Source of the DNA: an uncultured Porphyromonadaceae bacterium
GTDB taxonomy: Bacteria; Bacteroidota; Bacteroidia; Bacteroidales; Muribaculaceae
DNA length: 64,000 nt
Reading direction: 5' to 3'
NCBI GenBank assembly: GCA_905198125.1
Contig: CAJKBH010000017.1
Location: 1 to 64,000 of the forward strand
Made by a program: the position numbers and the translations under genes. The notes under the pieces are model-generated. The model did no database searches. It worked only from the letters and a program-made list of their open reading frames with translations, and had not been told where the DNA came from. Position 1 is the first letter of the stretch; each line of letters starts with the position of its first letter. Of this stretch, positions 8,832-16,746 are shown piece after piece.

Positions 8832-9129
8832 TTTTCGTTTTTGTTATCGAGTATGATTTTGCTTTTACATTGCAATAAAAGAGGGGGCATAGAGGAGCGG
8901 GAGCAAATTTTCGAGTGAAAAATACCGGAACTTGTGAGGATGATTTTTCGGGAGAAGCGAAGCCTAATTTGCGCAGTGACTCGCCACCTCTAAATTTGCG
9001 ATGGAAAATGCGGTATAATCATTCCTCGATGGCGGAAGCGGCAAAAAATGAATTTGAAAAATCAAAATGGAAGCATATCCCGGAAGATTCCAGAGCCGGT
9101 GCTTGCAGAAATCAACAAAGAGAATGAGA
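8759..9129. repeat. 22-base inverted repeat pair
   Basis: Bases 9108-9129 (GAAATCAACAAAGAG then AATGAGA) are exactly the reverse complement of 8759-8780. The arms are 327 bases apart, one inside the 59-residue gene. A 22-base exact match in so short a span is very unlikely by chance. Confidence 0.8.
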
Positions 9130-9182
9130 AACCCCGCGTCAGGGATAGAAACCGAACGGCAGAGACCCATGCGGAAGAATGA
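9048..9182 (+). CDS. possible 44-residue micro-ORF (weak)
   Basis: A short plus-strand frame starts MNLKNQNGSISRK and shares the peptide EINKENE, encoded by an identical 22-base stretch, with the 59-residue protein on the other strand. It is oriented against the operon. It may be a decayed copy or chance; I list it only because of the shared segment. Confidence 0.15.
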   Translation: MNLKNQNGSISRKIPEPVLAEINKENEKPRVRDRNRTAETHAEE

Positions 9183-9222
9183 AGCATTGGCTCTGGGCGC
9201 AGCCTGATAGCCCGACCCGAAG

Positions 9223-9249
9223 GGGGACGCCATAAAAAAAGCCGTCCCC
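9223..9249. other. hairpin between lysis genes and the small gene
   Basis: GGGGACG (9223-9229) pairs with CGTCCCC (9243-9249). The loop holds a run of A on the plus strand, which is a run of T on the minus strand. It lies about 45 bases past the end of the spanin gene, so it may slow or end transcription, though no T-run follows the stem. The remaining sequence between 8832 and 9293 shows no other feature. Confidence 0.35.
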
Positions 9250-9293
9250 GGAAAGGAACGGCATGAGGAAAGAAGTGTGGGAGAGAGAAAGAG

Positions 9294-9836
9294 CTACAGC
9301 TTTATGCGGCACAGAAACCGTAGCAAAGGCTTTCGGAAGATGTAAATAAGCGATGCTGCCAAAGCAACGGACAGGAACCAGAACGAGTGTATCCGGAATT
9401 TCTGCCATGAGGAGAGAGGCGTGGCGACATATACTTTGTCCTTGACAGGGTAAGGAACAGGCACCTCTTTTATGCTTTCGGAAGATTTATTGGTCTGAGT
9501 GTCCTTGACCTGAACAGGAACGTCGGCTTTGATGGGCGAGTCCTTGTTTTTGATAGAGTGGCCAAGTGAACCGTCAGCATTGATCCATGCGTCGGATACT
9601 GCGAGGGATGTTTCCAGATGGCTTGTGCTGTCCTTTACGACCTGCCGCGAGGACTCGGCCGGAATGGGGATTAATACCTGGACGGTGTCGATACGGACAG
9701 TCTCGATATACTCAATGCGTATGCTGTCCGAGTTGTTGAGGATTACGGGAGGCGCCGCCTCCGAAGGCTTTGTTGTGCGGCATCCACTCAGCAGGAGCAG
9801 CCCCAGCAACGTGATGGAAGAACAGATCCTTGTCAT
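9294..9836 (-). CDS. candidate one-piece spanin (u-spanin), outer-membrane lipoprotein
   Basis: The 180-residue product starts with a lipoprotein signal (MTRICSSITLLGLLLLSGC, lipid Cys at 19) and ends with a hydrophobic segment at about 152-167 (FWFLSVALAASLIYIF) followed by basic residues. The periplasmic middle is polar and threonine/serine-rich. A lipoprotein anchored in the outer membrane with a C-terminal inner-membrane helix is the topology of unimolecular spanins such as T1 gp11, which fuse the two membranes in the last step of lysis. It directly follows the amidase and holin genes, which supports this role. I rely on topology, as spanins share little sequence. Confidence 0.7.
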   Translation of the reverse strand: MTRICSSITLLGLLLLSGCRTTKPSEAAPPVILNNSDSIRIEYIETVRIDTVQVLIPIPAESSRQVVKDSTSHLETSLAVSDAWINADGSLGHSIKNKDSPIKADVPVQVKDTQTNKSSESIKEVPVPYPVKDKVYVATPLSSWQKFRIHSFWFLSVALAASLIYIFRKPLLRFLCRIKL

Positions 9837-9838
9837 AA

Positions 9839-10291
9839 TCAGATGTCTTTATATTCTCTGCGGGCATCGAAGCAGGGGCAAGCCTTGGGGGCATAGTCAC
9901 GGTGGCCGCAAATCTCCGCCTTGGGGTATTTGCCGCGCATAGTCCGGACGAGGGTCAGGAGAGTTTTCTTCTGAGCCTCGGTGCGTGTGTCGCACGGTTT
10001 GCCGTTGATGTCGCGGCCGCCGGCGTAGACGATGGCGACCGCTCGGTTGTTCATGTTGTGCTGTTTGCAATGCTGACCGCGATGTTCGTCAGGACGGATG
10101 CGCTCATACGAGCCGTCCAGATGTACGAGGATGTGATATCCGGCGTATATCTTCCGGCCCTTGGGCGTTACATAAGGCTCGAACTTACGGGCACGGTGCC
10201 AGGAGTCGAGTTCTGCGACAGATACTTCACGGCCCGGAGGGGTATCCGTGCAGTGAATCATGATTGTGTCGATGGGCGTTTTTCTTAACAT
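9839..10291 (-). CDS. endolysin, N-acetylmuramoyl-L-alanine amidase (amidase_2)
   Basis: This 150-residue protein has the T7-lysozyme-type amidase fold. Zinc ligands are H13 (DTIMIHCTDTPPG), H130 (ICGHRDYAPKACPCFD) and C138. Lys136 matches the catalytic lysine, and GYHILVHLDG is the usual core strand. It would cut the amide bond between muramic acid and the stem peptide. No signal peptide is present, so it needs the holin. It overlaps the holin gene by seven bases and is followed two bases later by the spanin gene: a compact lysis cassette. Confidence 0.92.
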   Translation of the reverse strand: MLRKTPIDTIMIHCTDTPPGREVSVAELDSWHRARKFEPYVTPKGRKIYAGYHILVHLDGSYERIRPDEHRGQHCKQHNMNNRAVAIVYAGGRDINGKPCDTRTEAQKKTLLTLVRTMRGKYPKAEICGHRDYAPKACPCFDARREYKDI

Positions 10292-10611
10292 TGTGTGGAG
10301 TTGTTGGCCTCGGCTTCGGCCTCGGTGCCGTCAGAGAGGGCCGGTGTAGTGCGGTGATGGCCACCGGAACCGTTGCCGGCAGAAGCCTGGAGGGAGTTGA
10401 TGTATGATTTGAACTGGAAGTTGAGGTCGATGCCGAGGAAGGCACCGGCGGCAACGAGAAGCATTCCGAACACGGTGATAACCGAGGGGTGGATCTCGCC
10501 GCGAGGCGGCATGAATAGAGCGAGCATGACGAGCGCCATGCCGAAAACGATTAAGAGAAATGCAAGTACCGACTGTGTGGTGATCTTGCGACGAAATGCT
10601 ACATGAGACAT
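10285..10611 (-). CDS. putative holin (two membrane segments)
   Basis: The protein has 108 residues with two hydrophobic helices at about 15-33 (VLAFLLIVFGMALVMLALF) and 44-63 (VITVFGMLLVAAGAFLGIDL), a short charged N-terminus and a polar C-terminal tail ending in TEAEAEANNSTQC. Small size, two membrane segments and position immediately before an endolysin fit a class II holin that opens the inner membrane at the time of lysis. No sequence family is recognised. Confidence 0.65.
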   Translation of the reverse strand: MSHVAFRRKITTQSVLAFLLIVFGMALVMLALFMPPRGEIHPSVITVFGMLLVAAGAFLGIDLNFQFKSYINSLQASAGNGSGGHHRTTPALSDGTEAEAEANNSTQC

Positions 10612-10730
10612 GAGGAGAGGTTTTAAGTTCGATGCAAAAATAATTACCTGTCACAGCCCATAAAAAGACACGACATATAAAGAAAATCCGGAATTTTTTA
10701 CATATCTCGATGGATGTGTAAAGGGATTTT

Positions 10731-12377
10731 CTACATGATGCCTCCGGTGTCGACCAGGGCGACACCTGTGTATGGCCGGCGCTCACAACCGATGTAGAGG
10801 GTGTCGAAAGCATCTGTGCCGTCCGTGCGGTGTTCGAGCAGATCTTCCTCGGACTCCGCGAGTTTTTCGCCTGACTTGTTTTTCCGGAAACCATTTCGAC
10901 CGCGCTCCACTCCGGCAGACTGAATTGCGAGGATAAGATCGTCGTTATTCTGGCGGTTGAAGTATGGCGTGAGGCGGTTCTTGCCGGCGAATCCACGGTT
11001 GATCAAGTTATATTTTTCATCGTGGCGCATAGGGTTGCCGAGTGGAACCGGCACCACGCGCCATCCATGCCGCTCGAATTCCGAAATGATTGAATATCGG
11101 AAGTCGATGTTGTTGACGGCATAGTTGGAGCCAAGGGCGGTGGTGTCATAGTAAAACACCACTGTCTTTTCCTGGTGGTGCGAATAATACTGGCAAAATT
11201 CGGCGACAAGAGCGGGAATCTTTCGCTCGAACTTGACATAAAACGACTTCAGGACGTTCAGTCGGCCGAGTCGCTCATCCGGCTGGCCGGCGACAATCCA
11301 GTTAATGTTGGCATTGTAGTCCATGCCGATGCAGATGGGTGCGTAAGGGTCGAGGTCGCGGTCAGCTCGCGAGTCCATCGCTTCGGGAATATACTCGTAG
11401 CCGAAAGAATCGAGGTACTCAAAATCTGAGGCGTTGTATTTATGATCCTCCTTCATGGAGGAGTAGAAGCCATCGCGGGCGATGCCGATTTTGCGGCACA
11501 TGATGGAGGTCTGGAATGTGAGCGGCGTAAGGTCGCGCTTCATGTCGCGCAGATATTGTTCCCCGAGCAGCTCGACATTCTCCACGGATGAATATTCGCG
11601 GTAATATGTGGCAACGGAGCGCAGACGGTTGATGTTACGGTCGAGCCTCCGGAGGTGTCCCTTGAGATAATCGGGCGGTTCAATCCCCTTCTTCCTCAAC
11701 TCCAGTACTTTCTGCTTGAGTCGCCAGATTTCGTAGACACCGCCGCCGATGGCATCGATGACCCGTTTATCCATCTTTTTCTCGTACTCCAGGAACCAGG
11801 ATCCTTTTTTGCTCTGCGGCATATCCGATAGCACAAGCATAGCGTGATTAAAGGAGTGACGGCAGAAATGCGTCTTGATACCACCGTTGGCAGGAAGCGT
11901 CTCATTGGTGAGCTTGACCGGATCAATAAATTTCGCCTCGTCGACGAGAAGCCAGGAAAGCGTCAGAGAGTTCGCGGCTCCGGGGCGGTCTTGCGAAAGT
12001 ATGACCGCTACTGAGCCATTGTAGAACGCGATGACGTTCTCCCACTGGAGAGGCTCGGTGATAGGCTGGGCGAACGACTTAGGCGGTCGCCTGCCGACAA
12101 CGTAGTGGATTCCTTTCTTGAATCCCCAACGTGCCCAGGCTGCGAACAGTCCCGGCAGGGTGTTCGTCAAGCCGTGCTTGAAGGTGGGGACCACAATGCC
12201 GCCCGTTGAGCCGGGCATGCGCTGGATCATTTTTAAAATGAACGGCGCGGCAATGGAGTCCGTCTTGCCGGTACGACGGCCCGCGACAACGACAGTGGTA
12301 CGTGCGGCAATCAGCTGTGTGAGCAGCTGCGGACGGTTGAAATAAACCATCTTGGCTTTCGGGTTTGTCAGTTCCAT
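10731..12377 (-). CDS. terminase large subunit
   Basis: This 548-residue packaging motor has Walker A GRRTGKTD at residues 33-40, a Walker B SWLLVDEAKFID near 146-157 and a C-terminal nuclease domain starting with the acidic strand CIGMDYNANINW near 348-359. It would translocate DNA into the capsid through the portal and cut concatemers. The gene follows the probable small subunit by six bases. A gap of about 120 bases, including a pyrimidine-rich stretch, separates it from the holin gene. Confidence 0.93.
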   Translation of the reverse strand: MELTNPKAKMVYFNRPQLLTQLIAARTTVVVAGRRTGKTDSIAAPFILKMIQRMPGSTGGIVVPTFKHGLTNTLPGLFAAWARWGFKKGIHYVVGRRPPKSFAQPITEPLQWENVIAFYNGSVAVILSQDRPGAANSLTLSWLLVDEAKFIDPVKLTNETLPANGGIKTHFCRHSFNHAMLVLSDMPQSKKGSWFLEYEKKMDKRVIDAIGGGVYEIWRLKQKVLELRKKGIEPPDYLKGHLRRLDRNINRLRSVATYYREYSSVENVELLGEQYLRDMKRDLTPLTFQTSIMCRKIGIARDGFYSSMKEDHKYNASDFEYLDSFGYEYIPEAMDSRADRDLDPYAPICIGMDYNANINWIVAGQPDERLGRLNVLKSFYVKFERKIPALVAEFCQYYSHHQEKTVVFYYDTTALGSNYAVNNIDFRYSIISEFERHGWRVVPVPLGNPMRHDEKYNLINRGFAGKNRLTPYFNRQNNDDLILAIQSAGVERGRNGFRKNKSGEKLAESEEDLLEHRTDGTDAFDTLYIGCERRPYTGVALVDTGGIM

Positions 12378-12383
12378 GGGCGA

Positions 12384-13013
12384 TCAGTCTTCAGGAGTTG
12401 GCAAATCCGGAGCCTTGTCGGGGAAGATCTTGTCTTCCTCGAGGTCGACTTCCTCAAAATCGACATCGGTAATGTCAGCGAAATCACGCGACAACTCCTT
12501 TGAGAGTTTGTCGATATGATTGTAGACATCGGGAATAGCCGGGAGACCGAGGACGGTGACATCGAGGGTGGCGCAGAACGGCTGCGGCACGATATCCTCG
12601 TAAGGCATAGCCATCTCGTCCTCCAGATCGACACGGTTATTCTTGGCGTAGGAGGTGGCGGCACGTTCCATCGTCTTCGTGTCCTTCCGGGCCTTCGCCA
12701 TGTTGTAGGTGTCGAGGATCATTTCATTGTAGCGGACACGGTGGAAGTCGCGAGAGTTCGATGCGACGAGCGGGGCCAGCTGATGAATGATGGATATGTC
12801 GGAGTAAGCGCACGACTGGGAGACGTCGTAACGCGACATAATCTGATCGCGGAGTTGCCGGTCCTTCATGGAAGGATTCGCAAGCCAGTAGTTATACATG
12901 TCGCGAATCCTCATGACTCGCTCGGCAAAAGCGACGGGATATTTTTCCCTCAGTTCCTCATCGGAGGAAAAGAGGTCGAGTTTACAAGCGTCAAGAGTTG
13001 AAGGGAGAGGCAT
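12384..13013 (-). CDS. probable terminase small subunit
   Basis: The 209-residue product has a helix-turn-helix-like region in its first 80 residues (KDRQLRDQIMSRYDVSQS), a helical middle, and a very acidic C-terminal tail (ITDVDFEEVDLEEDK). Position directly upstream of the large terminase gene and the DNA-binding-like start fit the small subunit that recognises phage DNA. Sequence alone does not prove it. Confidence 0.55.
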   Translation of the reverse strand: MPLPSTLDACKLDLFSSDEELREKYPVAFAERVMRIRDMYNYWLANPSMKDRQLRDQIMSRYDVSQSCAYSDISIIHQLAPLVASNSRDFHRVRYNEMILDTYNMAKARKDTKTMERAATSYAKNNRVDLEDEMAMPYEDIVPQPFCATLDVTVLGLPAIPDVYNHIDKLSKELSRDFADITDVDFEEVDLEEDKIFPDKAPDLPTPED

Positions 13014-13025
13014 GGGAAAAAGAGT

Positions 13026-13301
13026 TTATTCGTCGTCCTCCATATCGAGGAGCGCCTTTTCAGACATTTCGATAGCCGCCGGAGAGCCTACACGGGCGAG
13101 GGTGGCCATCTGCTTACGGATCTCGAGTTTCTGCGAGAGTTTGCCCTTTACGTACGCCTTTTGCGCCGGATGTCCTTCGGATCCGATATCAGCCTTGAAT
13201 TCTTCGACCGGGATATCGAGATAAATGGCAATTTCGGTGGGTTTCGTATAGAGCTGGGCAAACTGCTCAATTTTTTCCAACTGTGCGGGTGAATACTTCA
13301 T
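13026..13301 (-). CDS. small helix-turn-helix-like phage protein
   Basis: The protein has 91 residues. LYTKPTEIAIYLDIPVEEFKADI reads as a helix-turn-helix of the terminase small-subunit or sigma-like kind, followed by a basic helix (VKGKLSQKLEIRKQM) and an acidic end. It overlaps the PLD-like gene by 35 bases. It could be the true DNA-recognising terminase partner instead of the 209-residue protein, or the two could work together. Confidence 0.5.
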   Translation of the reverse strand: MKYSPAQLEKIEQFAQLYTKPTEIAIYLDIPVEEFKADIGSEGHPAQKAYVKGKLSQKLEIRKQMATLARVGSPAAIEMSEKALLDMEDDE

Positions 13302-13785
13302 GGAACGGTACCGATTGATTTTTGATTACATATTCGACCTGACCGGAAAGTGTTGAGAACACTTCGGGCGAGGTGGAGATGAAACCGGACTCGAAGCGGT
13401 TGCCTCGTGTCAGGTTCTGCGACATGACCACGGAAACGGTCCAACGGTCGTTGCCGACCAGCAGGATCTTTGCGTGGCTCGACGCGAGATAGCAGTTTTC
13501 AACTGTCTGTTCGATGAAGGACCAAAGGATTAGCGTCTTGTTGGTGGCTTTAAAATCAAGGATTATGTCAATATCCTTGATAAGCCCCGACTTCTCGATG
13601 AAATAGAGACGACGGAGGAACTCCTCTGAAATCGAGAACGACGCCATTTTTACGGAAGCCGGGCCGGTCTGATCGAGAATCCATTGCAGAATGTCGGCGA
13701 CCTGCAGGAGATTCGACATGTAGGCTTGCTGCGGTTTGTCGGCGAGCGGCGAGAGTACCGAGGAAATTATTTCCGAGTGCTTCAT
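13267..13785 (-). CDS. phospholipase-D-like domain protein
   Basis: The 172-residue product carries SSHAKILLVGND (H104, K106) followed by SQNLTRGNRFESG, the order seen in the HKD half of PLD-superfamily nucleases, where a loop with Asn and Glu follows the His/Lys strand. The Asp expected four residues after the Lys is not in place. There is only one such motif, so activity would need dimerisation, as in Nuc-type nucleases. It overlaps its upstream neighbour by four bases and lies in the head/packaging block, which is unusual for this family. Confidence 0.55.
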   Translation of the reverse strand: MKHSEIISSVLSPLADKPQQAYMSNLLQVADILQWILDQTGPASVKMASFSISEEFLRRLYFIEKSGLIKDIDIILDFKATNKTLILWSFIEQTVENCYLASSHAKILLVGNDRWTVSVVMSQNLTRGNRFESGFISTSPEVFSTLSGQVEYVIKNQSVPFHEVFTRTVGKN

Positions 13786-14531
13786 AAGAGGCCGAATTCC
13801 GACATTTTAGCTTGAATCTTCGCGGACGGATTGTCAATCTGACTGTATAGATTGCGAATACGCTCCCTAAGGCCGTCGGCTTCTGCCTCCGCACCGTTAG
13901 AGAGTGCTTTGGCATATTTGCCAATTAACAGGTTGATTGTCTTGACGGCATTTTTGGAGGCGGTGCGGGAATCCACGGCTCGGACGGTGGCGGCAAGCGG
14001 AGTGCCTTTTACATAGTGGTCATAGAGATTCCAATTATCGCGGTACTGCAGATCCAGATTGATGATATCCTTGGCAAGAGGATAGCGATCCGAGTCCGGG
14101 CATGTGGAGTTCGTGGAATTGATCATGCGCAATTTGGTGTGCGCGTCGCGCATGCGGCGCATGATGTCGGCGTTGTCGACATAGAGCTGCTGCACCTCAG
14201 GGGGCAACTGGTCATGGTCCGCACGTTTGCCGCGCTGAAACTCGGATCGTTCTGACTTGGAGAGTCCGCGATTTTTGGCGATAGCGTCCACCTGGGTCAT
14301 CATCTGCGCCACTTCTTCATGAGTGGTATCGATTAGGCGCTGCTTGAGTATTTTTTGCAACTGATACTCAAGAGTTGCGGCATGGCGGCCAGGATTGCGC
14401 AAAATGTTGTTGTAGAGGACGCGATTGCGGTTTATGCGCAACAGCAGCTCGGCACCGACTCTGATATCACGCTTCTCCGGCGCGGTGTCGAGCCATTCCT
14501 TTATTTTGGGGGTAAGTTCAAGATTGATCAT
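13782..14531 (-). CDS. hypothetical helical phage protein
   Basis: I start it at MINLELTPKIKEWL (249 residues), because that ATG overlaps the previous stop as ATGA; an ATG 21 bases upstream is possible. The whole protein is predicted helical, with long charged stretches (THEEVAQMMTQVDAIAKNRG; SNGAEAEADGLRERIRNLYSQ), compatible with coiled coils and an assembly or scaffolding role. No family recognised. Confidence 0.55.
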   Translation of the reverse strand: MINLELTPKIKEWLDTAPEKRDIRVGAELLLRINRNRVLYNNILRNPGRHAATLEYQLQKILKQRLIDTTHEEVAQMMTQVDAIAKNRGLSKSERSEFQRGKRADHDQLPPEVQQLYVDNADIMRRMRDAHTKLRMINSTNSTCPDSDRYPLAKDIINLDLQYRDNWNLYDHYVKGTPLAATVRAVDSRTASKNAVKTINLLIGKYAKALSNGAEAEADGLRERIRNLYSQIDNPSAKIQAKMSEFGLL

Positions 14532-15199
14532 AATTTGTTGTTGATTCCGCAAACGAACAATAAATTTTTACCGAGAGGAAGGAGGAGCTCCTTCATCGCC
14601 TTAAGAGTGGAGCCTGTAGTGACGAAATCGTCGAACACTATTACGTTAGGCTCCTCAGGCAAGCGGTTGAGGGTAAATACAGCGTTGATGCGCTGTCTGG
14701 AGTGGCAGAACGCGACATCCTCGTAGAACGGGATTCCGAGCCTCGCCGCGATATCCATGCTTATGAGCGTGGCGAAGTTCCGGACCGTGTGGCGGCGCTT
14801 CGGGGACGTGCAGACGCACCAATGGCCGGAGGCGAAAGAATTGCCGAGGATCTGACTTATAAAGTCCGACACGGCTTCCGCGAAATGCGGTACTTCGGCC
14901 GGGTCGGACTTTATTTCTGTCAGCGTACGCCCCATGAGGGATTTTTGCCAAATGGATAGGAACCAGACGCCGGCGCGGTGAGTAATCCTCGGACGGTAGT
15001 CGAAGTTGCACCGGGCTTCCGTTGACTTATCCCACGACTTGCGCTGCTCGACGGCGAAGATGTCGCGCACCGGCGAAATCTTACCGAGAGCCGGATCGAT
15101 GTCCAAGGGACGCACATCGGTCAGGATGGCATCAAGGGCATCGGTCAGGCTCCCGGAAGAATCAGGCACCGGCACCGGCGTCTTCGTTGATTGTTCCAT
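14528..15199 (-). CDS. phosphoribosyltransferase-like protein (ComF type)
   Basis: About 223 residues. The C-terminal half has a complete PRPP-binding motif (NVIVFDDFVTTGSTLKAM) like those of type I phosphoribosyltransferases and ComF, preceded by a Rossmann-like segment with CTSPKRRHTVRNFATLI and SRQRINAVFTL. The start is uncertain: ATG at 15223 or 15199 both overlap the preceding gene, while GTG at 15169 would give a short eight-base overlap. The family transfers or releases nucleobases on ribose-5-phosphate. Its place between the probable decoration protein and packaging genes is odd, and the substrate is unknown. Confidence 0.75.
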   Translation of the reverse strand: MEQSTKTPVPVPDSSGSLTDALDAILTDVRPLDIDPALGKISPVRDIFAVEQRKSWDKSTEARCNFDYRPRITHRAGVWFLSIWQKSLMGRTLTEIKSDPAEVPHFAEAVSDFISQILGNSFASGHWCVCTSPKRRHTVRNFATLISMDIAARLGIPFYEDVAFCHSRQRINAVFTLNRLPEEPNVIVFDDFVTTGSTLKAMKELLLPLGKNLLFVCGINNKL

Positions 15200-15734
15200 C
15201 GTCGGTGGGGATCTCTCCCTCATAGAACGGCATGGAAATCTCGTCGGAGGCGGTGATGGTCAATGTAGTGGCCGTAGTGCCGGTGGCGCCCTGGCCCAGA
15301 GCTTGAGCGGGAGCGATGCGGGCGCCGTAGTCCTCGCCGCCGAATACACGGTAGCGGCCATACATATCCTCGACGATTACGACACACTCGGTGGAGAGGA
15401 ACGGCGTGATGGCTGCCGTGGCCTCAGGGCCTACGTCGGGATGCACCAGTGTCGCCTGGTTGTTGAAAGTCTGTGACGGGAATTCGCCCTGAGGGTCGGA
15501 TTTCACCTCGGCCTTATCCGACAGATGGTCGATGACAAGGAACTTCTTTCCTTCTACAAGAATGAAATTACCCTTGTAAATGGAAGAAATAGCCCTCCCG
15601 AGTTCGTCACGTTCGATGGTGGGGAACTTGGCGACGTCGGATTTTGCAACTATGTAAGCACGGCGTCGCACTCCGGGCTTAACAGGCTTGCCCTCGCAGA
15701 AGGGCATGCCTTTGAGAATTGATGTACACTTCAT
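15162..15734 (-). CDS. probable head decoration or structural protein
   Basis: The 190-residue protein lies 17 bases after the major capsid gene. It has a beta-rich core (FILVEGKKFLVIDHL, TECVVIVEDMYGRYRVFGGEDYG), then a Thr/Ala/Gly-rich flexible tail (GQGATGTTATTLTITASDE) and an acidic end. Such a protein in this place is often a capsid decoration, head-fibre or tail-tube subunit. I cannot choose between these from sequence alone. Confidence 0.5.
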   Translation of the reverse strand: MKCTSILKGMPFCEGKPVKPGVRRRAYIVAKSDVAKFPTIERDELGRAISSIYKGNFILVEGKKFLVIDHLSDKAEVKSDPQGEFPSQTFNNQATLVHPDVGPEATAAITPFLSTECVVIVEDMYGRYRVFGGEDYGARIAPAQALGQGATGTTATTLTITASDEISMPFYEGEIPTDDGTINEDAGAGA

Positions 15735-15751
15735 GATGAGGAGAGATTAGA

Positions 15752-16723
15752 TTAGTCGGCGAGGTCGATGATGCAGAGACGGCGCTTGTCGATGGTGCGG
15801 AACTGCGTGCCGAGCCACATGTTTGCGGCGAAGGATAGCGTGTAGTGGTCCTTGCGCATGATGTCGACGGCCATTTCATCCGACTTGTTGTAGGTAGCCC
15901 ACCACATGTTGTCCTTTTGCGTGAGGATCATGCGCTTCTGACCGGCCATCTCGGGGAGACCCAGGATGGTGACCTTGTTGTGCGATCCCTCGACGTAGGG
16001 CTGGTTGTACGCGGTGTTGTAGTTAAGACCGGTGTGAGTGGCCTGATAGGACTCGTTGTACATGTCGACGAGCTCCGGATCACACAGCAATAGGTTGTTC
16101 TCGCGGCGCATGAAGGGATTGAGCTTGAAGATGATCTCCTCCTTCAGCAAGTCACACGCGTTCTGGAAGGTGAAGGCATCCTGCAGCTTGATGTAGTTGC
16201 CCTCCTCCTTAGAGATGGCACCGGCAGTGATTTCCTTGCCGGCGATGGTGAGCAGACCGTCGCAGAGGTCTTCGGTGGTGTCGCCGTCGTCTTTGCGGAC
16301 GCCTGTGAGCACCGCCTGGGCGATGTGCTGACCGCGGGCCTTGGCAATATGGAACAGTACAAGGGCGGTGGTGGACGCACCCTTGATAGCCTCGCCGACA
16401 ATCGGGTCGTCGTAGCCCATCGTCAGATGGGCGTAGTCGACCGGAGCAAACTCGTCGACCGCGTTGCCAAGGTAATCCTTGATGACGCGATACGTGATGC
16501 TTACATCGGACGAGCCTTTGCGGTCCTTTTTAAAGGGGGCAAACTGCGAGTCGGCCCCAATCTCACCGAGCTGCATTTCACCGCGCAGCCCTGTTATTCC
16601 ATGCATGTAGCCGAGCACATCCTTGGCGGCGCGAATTGGGAGATCCTGCAGGGTGGGGTTCCACTTCACAGCAGTTTTCTGGTAGTCCGCCAGGGTGGCG
16701 TTGTCAATAAGAATCTTAGACAT
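15752..16723 (-). CDS. major capsid protein
   Basis: The product has 323 residues. It directly follows a ClpP-like prohead protease, has the length of an HK97-fold capsid subunit without a delta domain, and ends in a beta strand region (LSFAANMWLGTQFRTIDKRRLCIIDLAD) typical of Bacteroidales phage capsids that carry an N-terminal arm, a central block of helices and a C-terminal P-domain strand. The assembly partner would be the scaffold fused to the protease gene upstream. Confidence 0.75.
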   Translation of the reverse strand: MSKILIDNATLADYQKTAVKWNPTLQDLPIRAAKDVLGYMHGITGLRGEMQLGEIGADSQFAPFKKDRKGSSDVSITYRVIKDYLGNAVDEFAPVDYAHLTMGYDDPIVGEAIKGASTTALVLFHIAKARGQHIAQAVLTGVRKDDGDTTEDLCDGLLTIAGKEITAGAISKEEGNYIKLQDAFTFQNACDLLKEEIIFKLNPFMRRENNLLLCDPELVDMYNESYQATHTGLNYNTAYNQPYVEGSHNKVTILGLPEMAGQKRMILTQKDNMWWATYNKSDEMAVDIMRKDHYTLSFAANMWLGTQFRTIDKRRLCIIDLAD

Positions 16724-16746
16724 TGGAGAGAGTAAAAAATTAGAGA

